A DNA stretch of 64,000 nucleotides from assembly GCA_951812805.1 (NCBI GenBank), contig CATOSZ010000001.1:992001-1056000 (forward strand), read 5' to 3'. Source of the stretch: an uncultured Alphaproteobacteria bacterium. Its GTDB lineage: Bacteria; Pseudomonadota; Alphaproteobacteria; GCA-2731375. The notes beneath the pieces are model-generated. The model saw only the letters and a list, made by a program, of their open reading frames with translations. It had not been told where the DNA came from and did no database searches. Position 1 is the stretch's first letter. Every line of letters starts with the position of its first letter. The translations under genes and the position numbers were made by a program. Positions 47,500 to 54,438 of this stretch are shown here, in pieces.

Positions 47500-48486
47500 A
47501 TGACCGATGCCGAAAAGACACACCCCGCCGTCGAGCTCGACCTCGCCGTGCCGGTGCAAGGGGACCAGCCGGCGGCCCCGAGAGACGAGCAAGAGCCGGC
47601 TGGCGCCGCGCCCCGGGACGAGAACGATCTCCTCGACCCGGGACTGGACCGCTACATCGAGATGTACGCGAGCATCGACGCCACGGCCCGGGACGTCGCG
47701 CCCAGCGACGAGCCCCACACGCCGCCGGCCCCGCCCGAGCCCGCCGCCGGCCCGGATCCGGCCACATCCCCGACGGGTGGCGATTCCCCCCACCCGGTCG
47801 TCGACGCCCGCGCCGTACCCGGCGAGGCGGTCGAAACGGCGCCACCGGCCACCACCACTGCCGCCCCGGACGCCGTCGAAGCCCCCGTCGAGGCCTCCAC
47901 CACGCCGGCGCCCGAAACGAGGACGCCGGCGCCCAGCGCCACGCCGCCGGCCGTCGAGCGCGACCCGGAGGCCGCCACCACCGTCAAAAGCGACCCGCCC
48001 CCGGGACAAGACGATCCCACCGCCGGCGATCCCGAAACCGAGCCGTGCGCCCCCACCGCGCCCGAGACCGTGGCGCCGGGCCAAACCCCCGCCGCCGCGC
48101 AGGCCGCCGCCGAGCAGGCCATCGCCACCGCCCGGGCCCTGCACCGCGACTTGAACACGCACATCGCCGACCTCCGCCGCTGGCGCGAGCTCGACGCGCG
48201 GCGCCGGCGCCGCTGGCGCGCGCTCGCCACCGGCTTCGTGGTCCCCGTCCTCCTGCTGCTCGGCCCGCTGCTCGGCCTGTTGCTCCAGCACCAGTTCGAG
48301 CTCCTCCCGCCCGACGGCCCCGACGGCGGCTGGCCCGATCATGTCTGGAACCGCCATGGCCGCGCCGTCGTCGAGTGCGCCCTCCAAGCCAACCAGGCCA
48401 AGGGTAACCGGGGCAAAAGGCCGGGCCTGGGGACGGGGGGATCTGGCCTGGGTATAGGGGTGAGTCTCAACGGCCACATCTTGTGA
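47500..48486 (+). CDS. Pro/Ala-rich membrane protein of the conjugative segment, C-terminus replaced by IS66
   Basis: A 328-residue reading. Residues 1-190 are low-complexity Pro/Ala/Thr/Glu-rich and disordered. A helical Ala-rich stretch (AAAQAAAEQAIATARALHRD) is followed by an Arg cluster and one membrane segment (FVVPVLLLLGPLLGLLLQHQ, about 247-266). From 48404 the codons belong to IS66. Removing IS66 and one duplication joins 47500-48403 to 50183-50223 in frame, giving a native protein of 314 residues ending CHLTVQPTQ. The start overlaps the coupling-protein stop (ATGA). Function unknown; a transfer-apparatus accessory is likely from position. Confidence 0.55.
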   Translation: MTDAEKTHPAVELDLAVPVQGDQPAAPRDEQEPAGAAPRDENDLLDPGLDRYIEMYASIDATARDVAPSDEPHTPPAPPEPAAGPDPATSPTGGDSPHPVVDARAVPGEAVETAPPATTTAAPDAVEAPVEASTTPAPETRTPAPSATPPAVERDPEAATTVKSDPPPGQDDPTAGDPETEPCAPTAPETVAPGQTPAAAQAAAEQAIATARALHRDLNTHIADLRRWRELDARRRRRWRALATGFVVPVLLLLGPLLGLLLQHQFELLPPDGPDGGWPDHVWNRHGRAVVECALQANQAKGNRGKRPGLGTGGSGLGIGVSLNGHIL

Positions 48487-50174
48487 GGCTTCCGCGTCAA
48501 GTGACCAGATATCGATGTTCGCGGCGGGAGGTCTGTGATTCGATCCCGTCATGGCCGAATCGCTTCCGGATCTCGACGATCTTGATGTCGCCGCCCTGAA
48601 GGCGCTGGTTCTGACGCTGCTTGAGGAGCAGGCGGCCCTGCGTGCCGAGAACGCGACATTGCGCGAAGAGATCCGCCGTCTCAAAGGCCTTTCCGGGCCA
48701 CCGGATATCAAGCCGAGCGGCATGGACAAGCAGGCCGTATCCCGGGGCCGGACGGGGCGGAAGGCGGGACGGCGGGCCAAGAAGGGCCGGGTTCCCATCG
48801 ACGAGAGGCGGATCGTCCGGGCCGCCGTGCCGGCGGGCTCGCGCTTCAAGGGCTATGAAGACTATCTGGTTCAGGACCTGCTCTGCCGGCCGAACACTGT
48901 CCTGTTACGCCGCGAGCGCTGGCTGACGCCCGAGGGGGCCACGATCGTGGCGCCGCTGCCGGCGGGGACGCGCGGCCACTTCGGCCCGGCGCTCAGGCGT
49001 TTCGTGCTGGCGCTCTATCATGGCGGCCAGACCAGCGCGGAGCGCTTGGCGCGGCTCTTGGACGACCTCGGCATCAAGATCTCCAAGCGCCAGGTGGTGC
49101 GGTTGTTGAACGAGGGCCATGACGGCTTCGTCGCCGAGGGCGAGGCGGTGCTGCGCGCCGGCCTGGAGACGGCGCCCTGGATCAGCGTCGACGATACCGG
49201 CGCCCGCCACGCCAACCGCAACGGGGTGACGAGCGGGATCGGCAACGACGCCTTCGCTTGGTTCGCCACGACGTTTTCCAAGAGCCGCTTGAACTTCCTG
49301 GAACGGCTGCGGGCCGGCCACGCGGACTATGTGCTCAATGCCGCCGCCTTCGCCTACATGGCCGAGCGCGACCTGGCCGCATCGGTGATCGCCCGTCTGG
49401 CCGAGGGCTGCCCGCGGCGCTTCACCAACGAAGATGCCTGGCTGGCCCACCTGGGGCGGCTCGCCATCACCGGGCACGGGGACGGGCGCGGGGCCGCGCG
49501 GACCGCCACCGAGGGGGCGCTGTGGGGCGCCATCGCCGCGCACGGCCTGCTCAGGGGCACGGCCGCGGGCGCCTGCGTCGTCCTGAGTGACGATGCTGGC
49601 CAGTTCAACGTCGGCCGCCACGCGCTCTGCTGGGTCCATGCGGAGCGCTTGATCCACAAGCTGATGACCTTCTCCCGGAGCCAGCGGCGCGAGAAGGAAC
49701 ACATCCAGGCACGGCTCTGGCAACTCTACGCCGATCTCAAAGCCTATCGCGAAAGGCCGGCGCCAGGACGGCGGGCCCACCTGGCATGCCGCTTCGATGC
49801 GCTCTTCGCGACCAAGACCGGATTCCTCCGCCTCGACCGGCTCCTGGCTCGCCTGCATGCCAACCGCGACGAACTGCTCGTCGTCCTCGACCGCCCGGAG
49901 GTCCCGCTCAACACCAACGGCGCGGAACGCGACATCCGCGCCATGGTCACAAGGCGAAAATTCTCCGGCGGCACACGCTCCGAGGACGGCAAGCAGGCCC
50001 GAGACACATTCCTCGGCCTCTACAAGACCTGCCAGAAACTTGGCCTCTCCTTCTGGGATTATCTCGGCGACCGCCTCAAGGTCCCCGGCGCCCCACCCGT
50101 GCCCCCACTGCCGATCCTCGTCAGACAACGCTGCATCGAAATGGCTTGACCGCCCGGGGTTTTGCCCCTGTTAC
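48404..50174 (+). mobile_element. IS66-family element with a single transposase gene
   Basis: 1771 bp. The left end GTAACCGGGGCAAAAGGCCGGG and the reverse complement of the right end GTAACAGGGGCAAAACCCCGGG are inverted repeats. The 8-bp target duplication GGCCAAGG is perfect (48396-48403 and 50175-50182), the size expected for IS66. There are no tnpA/tnpB accessory genes, only one tnpC-like gene. Confidence 0.9.
48551..50149 (+). CDS. IS66-family transposase (TnpC-like)
   Basis: A 532-residue transposase. It has an N-terminal coiled coil (LEEQAALRAENATLREEIRR), a basic linker, and a DDE core with D214/D215 (ISVDDTGARH), D347/D348 (VVLSDDAGQFNV) and E459 (NTNGAERDIRAM). HALCWVHAERLIHKL between the second Asp and the Glu is typical of this group. 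It appears intact. Confidence 0.9.
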   Translation: MAESLPDLDDLDVAALKALVLTLLEEQAALRAENATLREEIRRLKGLSGPPDIKPSGMDKQAVSRGRTGRKAGRRAKKGRVPIDERRIVRAAVPAGSRFKGYEDYLVQDLLCRPNTVLLRRERWLTPEGATIVAPLPAGTRGHFGPALRRFVLALYHGGQTSAERLARLLDDLGIKISKRQVVRLLNEGHDGFVAEGEAVLRAGLETAPWISVDDTGARHANRNGVTSGIGNDAFAWFATTFSKSRLNFLERLRAGHADYVLNAAAFAYMAERDLAASVIARLAEGCPRRFTNEDAWLAHLGRLAITGHGDGRGAARTATEGALWGAIAAHGLLRGTAAGACVVLSDDAGQFNVGRHALCWVHAERLIHKLMTFSRSQRREKEHIQARLWQLYADLKAYRERPAPGRRAHLACRFDALFATKTGFLRLDRLLARLHANRDELLVVLDRPEVPLNTNGAERDIRAMVTRRKFSGGTRSEDGKQARDTFLGLYKTCQKLGLSFWDYLGDRLKVPGAPPVPPLPILVRQRCIEMA

Positions 50175-50219
50175 GGCCAAGGCCCCCGTCGCCTGCCACC
50201 TCACCGTCCAGCCGACCCA

Positions 50220-50696
50220 ATGATCCCGGAAAGCGATCCCGCCATGCCTCGTAACCCGCCCACGCCCCTCGCCCTGCTCGCCCGGCTCTGCGGCATGACC
50301 TTGCTCGAGGTCTCGGAGCTGACGGACACCAGCCATAATGCCGTGCGCTCCTGGGCATGCGGGCGGCGGGAGACACCTTACAGCACACTTCTCCAACTGG
50401 CCGAGCAGCACCGGCGGATCCAGGAGATCGCCGCGCGGACCATCGCCGCGCAGCTCGAACGCCTCGACGGGACGCCGGCCGACGCCACCGCGCTGCGCCT
50501 CCGCCTCGCCACGAGCGACCACCAGGCCCAGGCGCTCGGCTATCCCAACCTCGCCGCCCAGCGTGCCGTCCTCGCCCACGCCGCCGCCGCCCTCGTGCTC
50601 AAGAACCGTTCCGTCGCCGTCGCCTTCCAAGAGCCGGACCCCCCGGCAGGCGGCGCCCAGATACCTGAAACGCAAGACCCCGGGACCGGGACCTGA
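50220..50696 (+). CDS. Small helix-turn-helix protein of the conjugative segment
   Basis: 158 residues if it starts at ATG 50220, which would overlap the native stop of the upstream gene (ATGA) as in several pairs of this operon; ATG 50244 (150 residues, GGAAAG upstream) is the alternative. LARLCGMTLLEVSELTDTSH, NAVRSWACGRRETP and LLQLAEQHRRI form an XRE-like HTH near residues 17-62, and the rest is helical. It is probably a DNA-binding regulator or relaxosome accessory; its target is unknown. Confidence 0.55.
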   Translation: MIPESDPAMPRNPPTPLALLARLCGMTLLEVSELTDTSHNAVRSWACGRRETPYSTLLQLAEQHRRIQEIAARTIAAQLERLDGTPADATALRLRLATSDHQAQALGYPNLAAQRAVLAHAAAALVLKNRSVAVAFQEPDPPAGGAQIPETQDPGTGT

Positions 50697-50773
50697 CGGC
50701 CCGGTTTGCAAACCCCTCCGGAATCCTCCGGACCCCCGGCCACAGGGTTGGCCACCATAGGAGAACGACCATC

Positions 50774-51460
50774 ATGCGAAAGACCTCCCTCATCGCCCTC
50801 ACCGCCGCGCTACTGGCCAGCGCCCCCGTCCATGCCGAGCCGGCCCAGGGCTGGTACGCCTCGCTCAACGGCGGATTGGCGCTGACAAGCGACCAATCGG
50901 AGTCGGACGACTATATCGATATTGAGGACATTGGCAGAGTCCCCGGCGCCAGCGCATTCGAATTCCACAAGGGATATGCGCTGGACGGAACCGTCGGCTA
51001 TGACTTCAATCCCTTCCGCGTCGAAGGAGAGCTGTCCTGGCGAAAGGCCGACGTCGACAAAGGACGGTTTTCATCAAAAGGTTTCTCGGTCGGCAACATC
51101 ACTTATGACAGCAACTCGACCCCCATTGAAGGCGAGTACTCGTCGCTCGGCCTGATGGTGAACGGCTGGTATGACCTCCACACGGGAAGCCGCTGGACGC
51201 CGTTCATCGGCGGTGGCATCGGCGCCGCCAGGATCAAAAGCAAAGTAAAGGGGCACTTCACGCTCCTCAACGGCGACTCATATCGACTGGATGGCACCGA
51301 CACCGATTGGCAGTTGGCCTACCAGGCTGGGGCCGGGCTCGGCTACAAGCTGAACGAGAGCACGACCCTCCAGGCCCAGTACCGGTATTTCACCACCGAA
51401 GACGCCGGAATCGAGGACGGCGTTCACAACATGACCGTCGGCCTCCGCTATCGATTCTAG
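50774..51460 (+). CDS. Outer-membrane beta-barrel protein
   Basis: A 228-residue protein. The signal peptide is MRKTSLIALTAALLASAPVHA (cut before EPAQGWY). The mature part alternates polar and aromatic residues in about eight strands (AFEFHKGYALDGTVGYDF, WTPFIGGGIGAARI, LAYQAGAGLGYKLNEST, STTLQAQYRYF) and ends LRYRF, the C-terminal Phe signal for outer-membrane insertion. It resembles OmpA-barrel/Omp25 surface antigens of alphaproteobacteria. AGGAG lies 10 nt upstream of the ATG. Its A+T content is higher than that of its neighbours. Confidence 0.8.
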   Translation: MRKTSLIALTAALLASAPVHAEPAQGWYASLNGGLALTSDQSESDDYIDIEDIGRVPGASAFEFHKGYALDGTVGYDFNPFRVEGELSWRKADVDKGRFSSKGFSVGNITYDSNSTPIEGEYSSLGLMVNGWYDLHTGSRWTPFIGGGIGAARIKSKVKGHFTLLNGDSYRLDGTDTDWQLAYQAGAGLGYKLNESTTLQAQYRYFTTEDAGIEDGVHNMTVGLRYRF

Positions 51461-51494
51461 GCGGCAGCCCGGAGTTGTCCTCACTTCCCTTTAC

Positions 51495-51520
51495 TGGCCC
51501 GCGCACGATCGCGCGGGCCA
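51495..51520 (+). terminator. GC-rich hairpin between the barrel and DUF5131 genes
   Basis: TGGCCCGCGC and GCGCGGGCCA pair perfectly around a 6-nt loop, 35 nt after the barrel stop. There is no T-run after it, so it may be an RNA-stabilising or weak terminator structure. Confidence 0.45.
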
Positions 51521-51551
51521 CCTTCTCCGCGACCGGGAGACGCCGACACAC

Positions 51552-52307
51552 ATGACCCGAACCTCCAAGATCGAATGGACCGACACCACCTGGAACCCCG
51601 TCACCGGTTGCACCAAGATCAGCCCCGGCTGCGACCACTGCTACGCCGCACGCTTCGCCGAGCGCTGGCGCGGGGTGCCCGGCCATCCCTATGAACAAGG
51701 CTTCGATCTCCGCTTGCGGCCCGGCCTCCTCACGCAGCCGTTGTCGTGGAAGGCGCCGCGCATGATCTTCGTCAACTCCATGAGCGACCTCTTTCACAAG
51801 GCCGTGCCCCACAGCTTCATCGACCGGGTGTTCGAGACCATGGAGAGCGCCGACCGGCACGTCTATCAGGTCCTCACCAAGCGCTCCTCCACGATGCGCG
51901 ATTACCTCCGCGCCCGCTACGGCCGTGGCGCGGTACCGTGGCACATCTGGCCCGGCGTCTCCGTCGAGAGCGCCGCCCAGAAGAGCCGCATCGCCCACCT
52001 CCGGGAGGTCGACAGCCAGGCCCGCTTCGTCTCCTTCGAGCCGCTGCTCGGGCCGATCGGCGAGATCGACCTCACGGACATTGTCTGGGCGATCGTCGGC
52101 GGCGAGAGCGGCCCGGATGCGCGGGCGATGCGGAAGGCCTGGGTTTGCGAGCTTCGCGACCAGTGCGTGCGCGACGGCGTGGCGTTTTTCTTCAAGCAAT
52201 GGGGCGGGGCCCGCCCGACGTCGGGGGGGCGCCTGCTCGACGGCGTCGAGTGGAACCAATTCCCCGCGCCCCGCCACGCCCCGGACCAAGCCAGCAAGAT
52301 CCGATAA
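51552..52307 (+). CDS. Phage Gp37/Gp68 (DUF5131) family protein
   Basis: A 251-residue protein. SKIEWTDTTWNPVTGCTKIS starts the family signature, and C20, C27 and C30 form a CX6CX2C cluster, as for an iron-sulfur (radical SAM-like) or zinc site. Further family motifs are FVNSMSDLFH, YQVLTKRS, PGVSVES, SFEPLLGPI, IVGGESGPDARAM and FFFKQWGG. The family is common in phages and mobile elements; its reaction is not established as far as I know. It lies 17 nt before the thermonuclease gene. Confidence 0.8.
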   Translation: MTRTSKIEWTDTTWNPVTGCTKISPGCDHCYAARFAERWRGVPGHPYEQGFDLRLRPGLLTQPLSWKAPRMIFVNSMSDLFHKAVPHSFIDRVFETMESADRHVYQVLTKRSSTMRDYLRARYGRGAVPWHIWPGVSVESAAQKSRIAHLREVDSQARFVSFEPLLGPIGEIDLTDIVWAIVGGESGPDARAMRKAWVCELRDQCVRDGVAFFFKQWGGARPTSGGRLLDGVEWNQFPAPRHAPDQASKIR

Positions 52308-52324
52308 GGAGAAGAAATCGACCC

Positions 52325-53020
52325 ATGACCCCACGACCCCGCATTCCCGGCCTGTGCCTCGCCCTGTTCCTGTCCTGCATGGCGTTCCCCACCAGCGCCG
52401 CGCTCGGACAGGTCAGCGGCCCCGCGCGCGTCATAGACGGCGATACCCTCGAGATCGCCGGCCAGCGCCTTCGCCTGCACGGCATCGACGCGCCCGAGAG
52501 CCGGCAGACGTGCGCGCGCGAGGGTGTCACCTGGCTCTGCGGCAGCCAGGCCACGAAGACGCTCCGAGACCTGATCGGATCCAGCACGGTGACCTGCGAT
52601 GACCAGGGCCGCGACCGCTGGGGCCGCCTCATATCCGTCTGCCATGTTGGAGCGACGAATCTCAACGCGGCGATGGTTTCCGCCGGGATGGCACTGGCCT
52701 ACCAGCGATACAGCAAGAGGTTTCTGCCGCGGGAGGCCGAAGCGAAAGCAGCGCGCCGAGGGATGTGGGCAGGTCGCTTTGTCGAGCCCTGGCGCTGGCG
52801 CCGAGGCGCCCGGCTGACATCGCGTGCGGCAAACGACGACCAGACTGCTCGCGCTCGGGACTGCCGCATCAAGGGCAACATCTCGCGGAACGGCAAGATC
52901 TACCATGTCCCCGGCGGTCGGTATTACAGCCGGACCAAGATCAGCCCTTCCAAGGGTGAGCGTTGGTTCTGCACCGAGGGAGAGGCCCGGGCGGCGGGAT
53001 GGCGGCGCTCGAAGCGGTGA
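52325..53020 (+). CDS. Secreted thermonuclease (SNase)-family protein
   Basis: A 231-residue protein. It has a signal peptide (LCLALFLSCMAFPTSAALG), then the SNase OB fold with the catalytic segments RVIDGDTLEIAG, LRLHGIDAPES and QGRDRWGRLI. A C-terminal basic module (CRIKGNISRNGKIYHVPGGR, then YYSRTKI and GERWFCTEGEARAAGWRRSK) occurs in many plasmid-borne SNase proteins. It likely cuts DNA/RNA outside the cytoplasm. A remnant of a second copy lies at 54109-54276. Confidence 0.83.
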   Translation: MTPRPRIPGLCLALFLSCMAFPTSAALGQVSGPARVIDGDTLEIAGQRLRLHGIDAPESRQTCAREGVTWLCGSQATKTLRDLIGSSTVTCDDQGRDRWGRLISVCHVGATNLNAAMVSAGMALAYQRYSKRFLPREAEAKAARRGMWAGRFVEPWRWRRGARLTSRAANDDQTARARDCRIKGNISRNGKIYHVPGGRYYSRTKISPSKGERWFCTEGEARAAGWRRSKR

Positions 53021-53044
53021 AGGGCCGCGTCGTCTTTTGCAATG
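53013..53044. repeat. 32-bp block shared with 54035-54066 (broken start of a KGG-type gene)
   Basis: 29 of 32 bases match the block at 54035-54066. Read on the minus strand it begins TTGCAAAAGACG..., giving MQKTTRPFTA, almost the N-terminus of the intact small basic protein at 53909-54064. Here it runs into the 3' end of the thermonuclease gene, so only the start survives. Confidence 0.6.
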
Positions 53045-53047
53045 CGG

Positions 53048-53123
53048 CCGATCCGCCGCTCCCGGCGCCAACCCGCTTGCGCGGGCGGGAGTAAGAGGAC
53101 GGCCGGGCGATGGGGGAGCGCGG
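53048..53123 (+). repeat. About 76-bp intergenic repeat, copy 1 (upstream of the zinc-ribbon gene)
   Basis: CCGATCCGCCGC ... GGGAGTAAGAGGACGG ... GCGATGGGGGAGCGCGG recurs at 54295-54372 with few changes. Each copy sits just upstream of a different gene (53177, 54439). CCCGCTTGCGCGGG-type pairing inside it could form a hairpin. It may be a shared promoter or leader. Confidence 0.65.
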
Positions 53124-53176
53124 CGCGCGGGAAGGCGGCAATCCGCCGCTATTGTCACAAGGGGGAGCTTGGCACG

Positions 53177-53569
53177 ATGGGAAAGGTTATCCGCGTAAAG
53201 AACTGGGGCGACGCACACCCCGACCAAGATTTCGCCGCCGCGATACGCCGTCTTCCGCCACCGTTGCCCGTGGTCTCGAACGGCGCCGCTTGTCCCTGGT
53301 GCGGCGCTCTGCACGAGCGGATGACCATCGGCTGGAACAATTGCGAGCACTGCCCGCGCGCCTTCATGATCGGCCACCCGCCGGAGGGCGACCCCGACTT
53401 CATCCTCATGACCTTCGTTCCCTTTCCCTGGCAGGCCTTCCACGAGCTGGGAGGCCGTGCCGGCCTGCTCGACGACTGGACGCCGAACGCGGACCTGCGA
53501 GAGATCTATAACCAGATCGATACAATGCGGGCCGCTTGGCGCCCAGCGGGGGACGATCCGGAGCGATGA
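53177..53569 (+). CDS. Small zinc-ribbon-like protein, unknown function
   Basis: A 130-residue protein. C39-X2-C42 (CPWC) and C56-X2-C59 (CEHC) form a likely zinc ribbon, and the C-terminal part is acidic and helical. There is no signal peptide. GGGGGAG lies about 9 nt before the ATG. Proteins of this sort are seen on plasmids next to SNase genes; I do not recognise a function. Confidence 0.55.
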   Translation: MGKVIRVKNWGDAHPDQDFAAAIRRLPPPLPVVSNGAACPWCGALHERMTIGWNNCEHCPRAFMIGHPPEGDPDFILMTFVPFPWQAFHELGGRAGLLDDWTPNADLREIYNQIDTMRAAWRPAGDDPER

Positions 53570-53857
53570 GCTCCGCGTTGACGAAAGGCGTGGTGCGCCC
53601 TGCCCGTAATCCTGGCCACGGGGACGGCGGCGGGCGCGCTGGGCGGCGACTCTCGGGCATCTTCCATGCGGAGCGGCCAAAAGGCGGTCGCATGCTGTCG
53701 GAACAGCTGGTCGGATGCGATCGGAATCGCCGGTCGGATGCGTCGGAATGCACGGCCAGCGGGAGAAAGAGGATAGCCAGGTCGAGGAGGAGGGCGAGCC
53801 GTGACGGAGAAGCGACCCGCGCGCCGGCGCCCACCACACGCGCCCGCCACACTCCAC
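53570..53857. other. Intergenic, no gene recognised
   Basis: Open frames on both strands here have no ribosome sites or family motifs. A short repetitive piece (GGTCGGATGCGATCGGAATC / GGTCGGATGCGTCGGAATG at about 53710-53750) is the only internal structure I noticed. Confidence 0.35.
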
Positions 53858-53894
53858 GTAACTTTTTGCCACCTCATTTGTGGCAGAAAGTTAC
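53858..53894. repeat. 15-bp-arm palindrome with a 7-nt loop
   Basis: GTAACTTTTTGCCAC and GTGGCAGAAAGTTAC pair along 15 positions (one G-U) around CTCATTT. It lies 14 nt beyond the stop of the minus-strand small gene. It could be that gene's terminator, a protein-binding palindrome or a recombination/transfer site. Confidence 0.55.
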
Positions 53895-53908
53895 GGGATC
53901 AATAGCCG

Positions 53909-54064
53909 TCAGTGATTTTTCCACCGCTCGGCCGCCGCCTTCCGCGCGATCTCCGACCTCTGTTCGGGCGTCAGCTTCGCGGCTCGAGCCTTTCCGCCCT
54001 TCTGCCCGAGCGCAACGGCGGCCTTGTCCTTGCCAGCGGTGAATGGCCGAATCGTCTTTTGCAA
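53909..54064 (-). CDS. Small basic KGG-type protein (51 residues)
   Basis: The start is TTG 54064, 6 nt after AGGA on that strand. The product contains AGKDKAAVALGQKGGKARAA and then KLTPEQRSEIARKAAAERWK. Such short Lys/Ala-rich proteins with a GxKGGKARA core occur on plasmids and chromosomes and are sometimes labelled histone- or RNA-binding-like; their role is unproven. A second, broken start of the same gene is at 53013-53042. Confidence 0.6.
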   Translation of the reverse strand: MQKTIRPFTAGKDKAAVALGQKGGKARAAKLTPEQRSEIARKAAAERWKNH

Positions 54065-54066
54065 TG
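54035..54066. repeat. 32-bp block shared with 53013-53044
   Basis: Here it is the intact start region of the minus-strand KGG-type gene. It differs from the other copy at three positions. Confidence 0.6.
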
Positions 54067-54108
54067 TCGATCCTCGACGCCATGCGCCGCGGGATCGCGG
54101 GCAAGGCC

Positions 54109-54276
54109 GGCCTCGGCTGTTGGCTCGTACGCCAGGGCTTGGCGCTTGCCGCGCGGCGCTATTCGAGCCGCGGCGTTGCCGCCGAACAGGCCGCCCGCGC
54201 CACTAAGGCCAGACTCTGGCGCGGCGCCTTCGTCGCACCCTGGGACTGGCGGCGGGGAAAGCGGCTCGCGCGCTGA
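54109..54276 (+). pseudogene. Thermonuclease C-terminal remnant
   Basis: RQGLALAARRYSSRGVAAEQ, followed by ARATKARLWRGAFVAPWDWR and RGKRLAR, aligns with SAGMALAYQRYSKRFLPREA ... ARRGMWAGRFVEPWRWRRG of the intact SNase at 52325-53020. The catalytic part is missing. An open frame from ATG 54043 (77 codons) covers it but would make an inactive fragment. Confidence 0.65.
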
Positions 54277-54294
54277 GTGGCCTCCAGCCGGCAA

Positions 54295-54372
54295 CCGATC
54301 CGCCGCACCCGGCACCAGCCCGCTTGCGCACCGGCGGGAGTAAGAGGACGGCGGGGCGATGGGGGAGCGCGG
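54295..54372 (+). repeat. About 78-bp intergenic repeat, copy 2 (upstream of the coiled-coil gene)
   Basis: The second copy of the block at 53048-53123. It lies 18 nt after the thermonuclease remnant and 66 nt before the coiled-coil gene. Confidence 0.65.
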
Positions 54373-54438
54373 GGAGAGGTCATTCGCCTATCGCCGCTAA
54401 AACGTATCGTTCCCAAGAGCCATTGGAGAGGCTATGTT

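Larger units (their letters stand above)
42907..47503 (+). pseudogene. VirD4/TraG-type coupling protein, split by IS-B
   Basis: Host parts are 42907-43877 and 46510-47503. Joined without IS-B and one 7-bp duplication they give 655 codons in frame (654 residues). Four hydrophobic N-terminal stretches (residues 1-135) are followed by Walker A APPRTGKG (193-200), TIDPRGELWCVAARRRRELG with the conserved DPF (LLDPFGLV), and after the insertion Walker B LTIVIDEMPRLGYL and GVHFWGFAQSLSAL. Coupling proteins bring relaxase-bound DNA to the secretion channel. The insertion falls after codon 323, between Walker A and Walker B, so both pieces are inactive. Confidence 0.88.

Noticed and set aside
53406..53852. 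A 148-codon minus-strand frame after the zinc-ribbon gene
   Set aside because: It overlaps that gene antisense, has no ribosome site and no recognisable motif.
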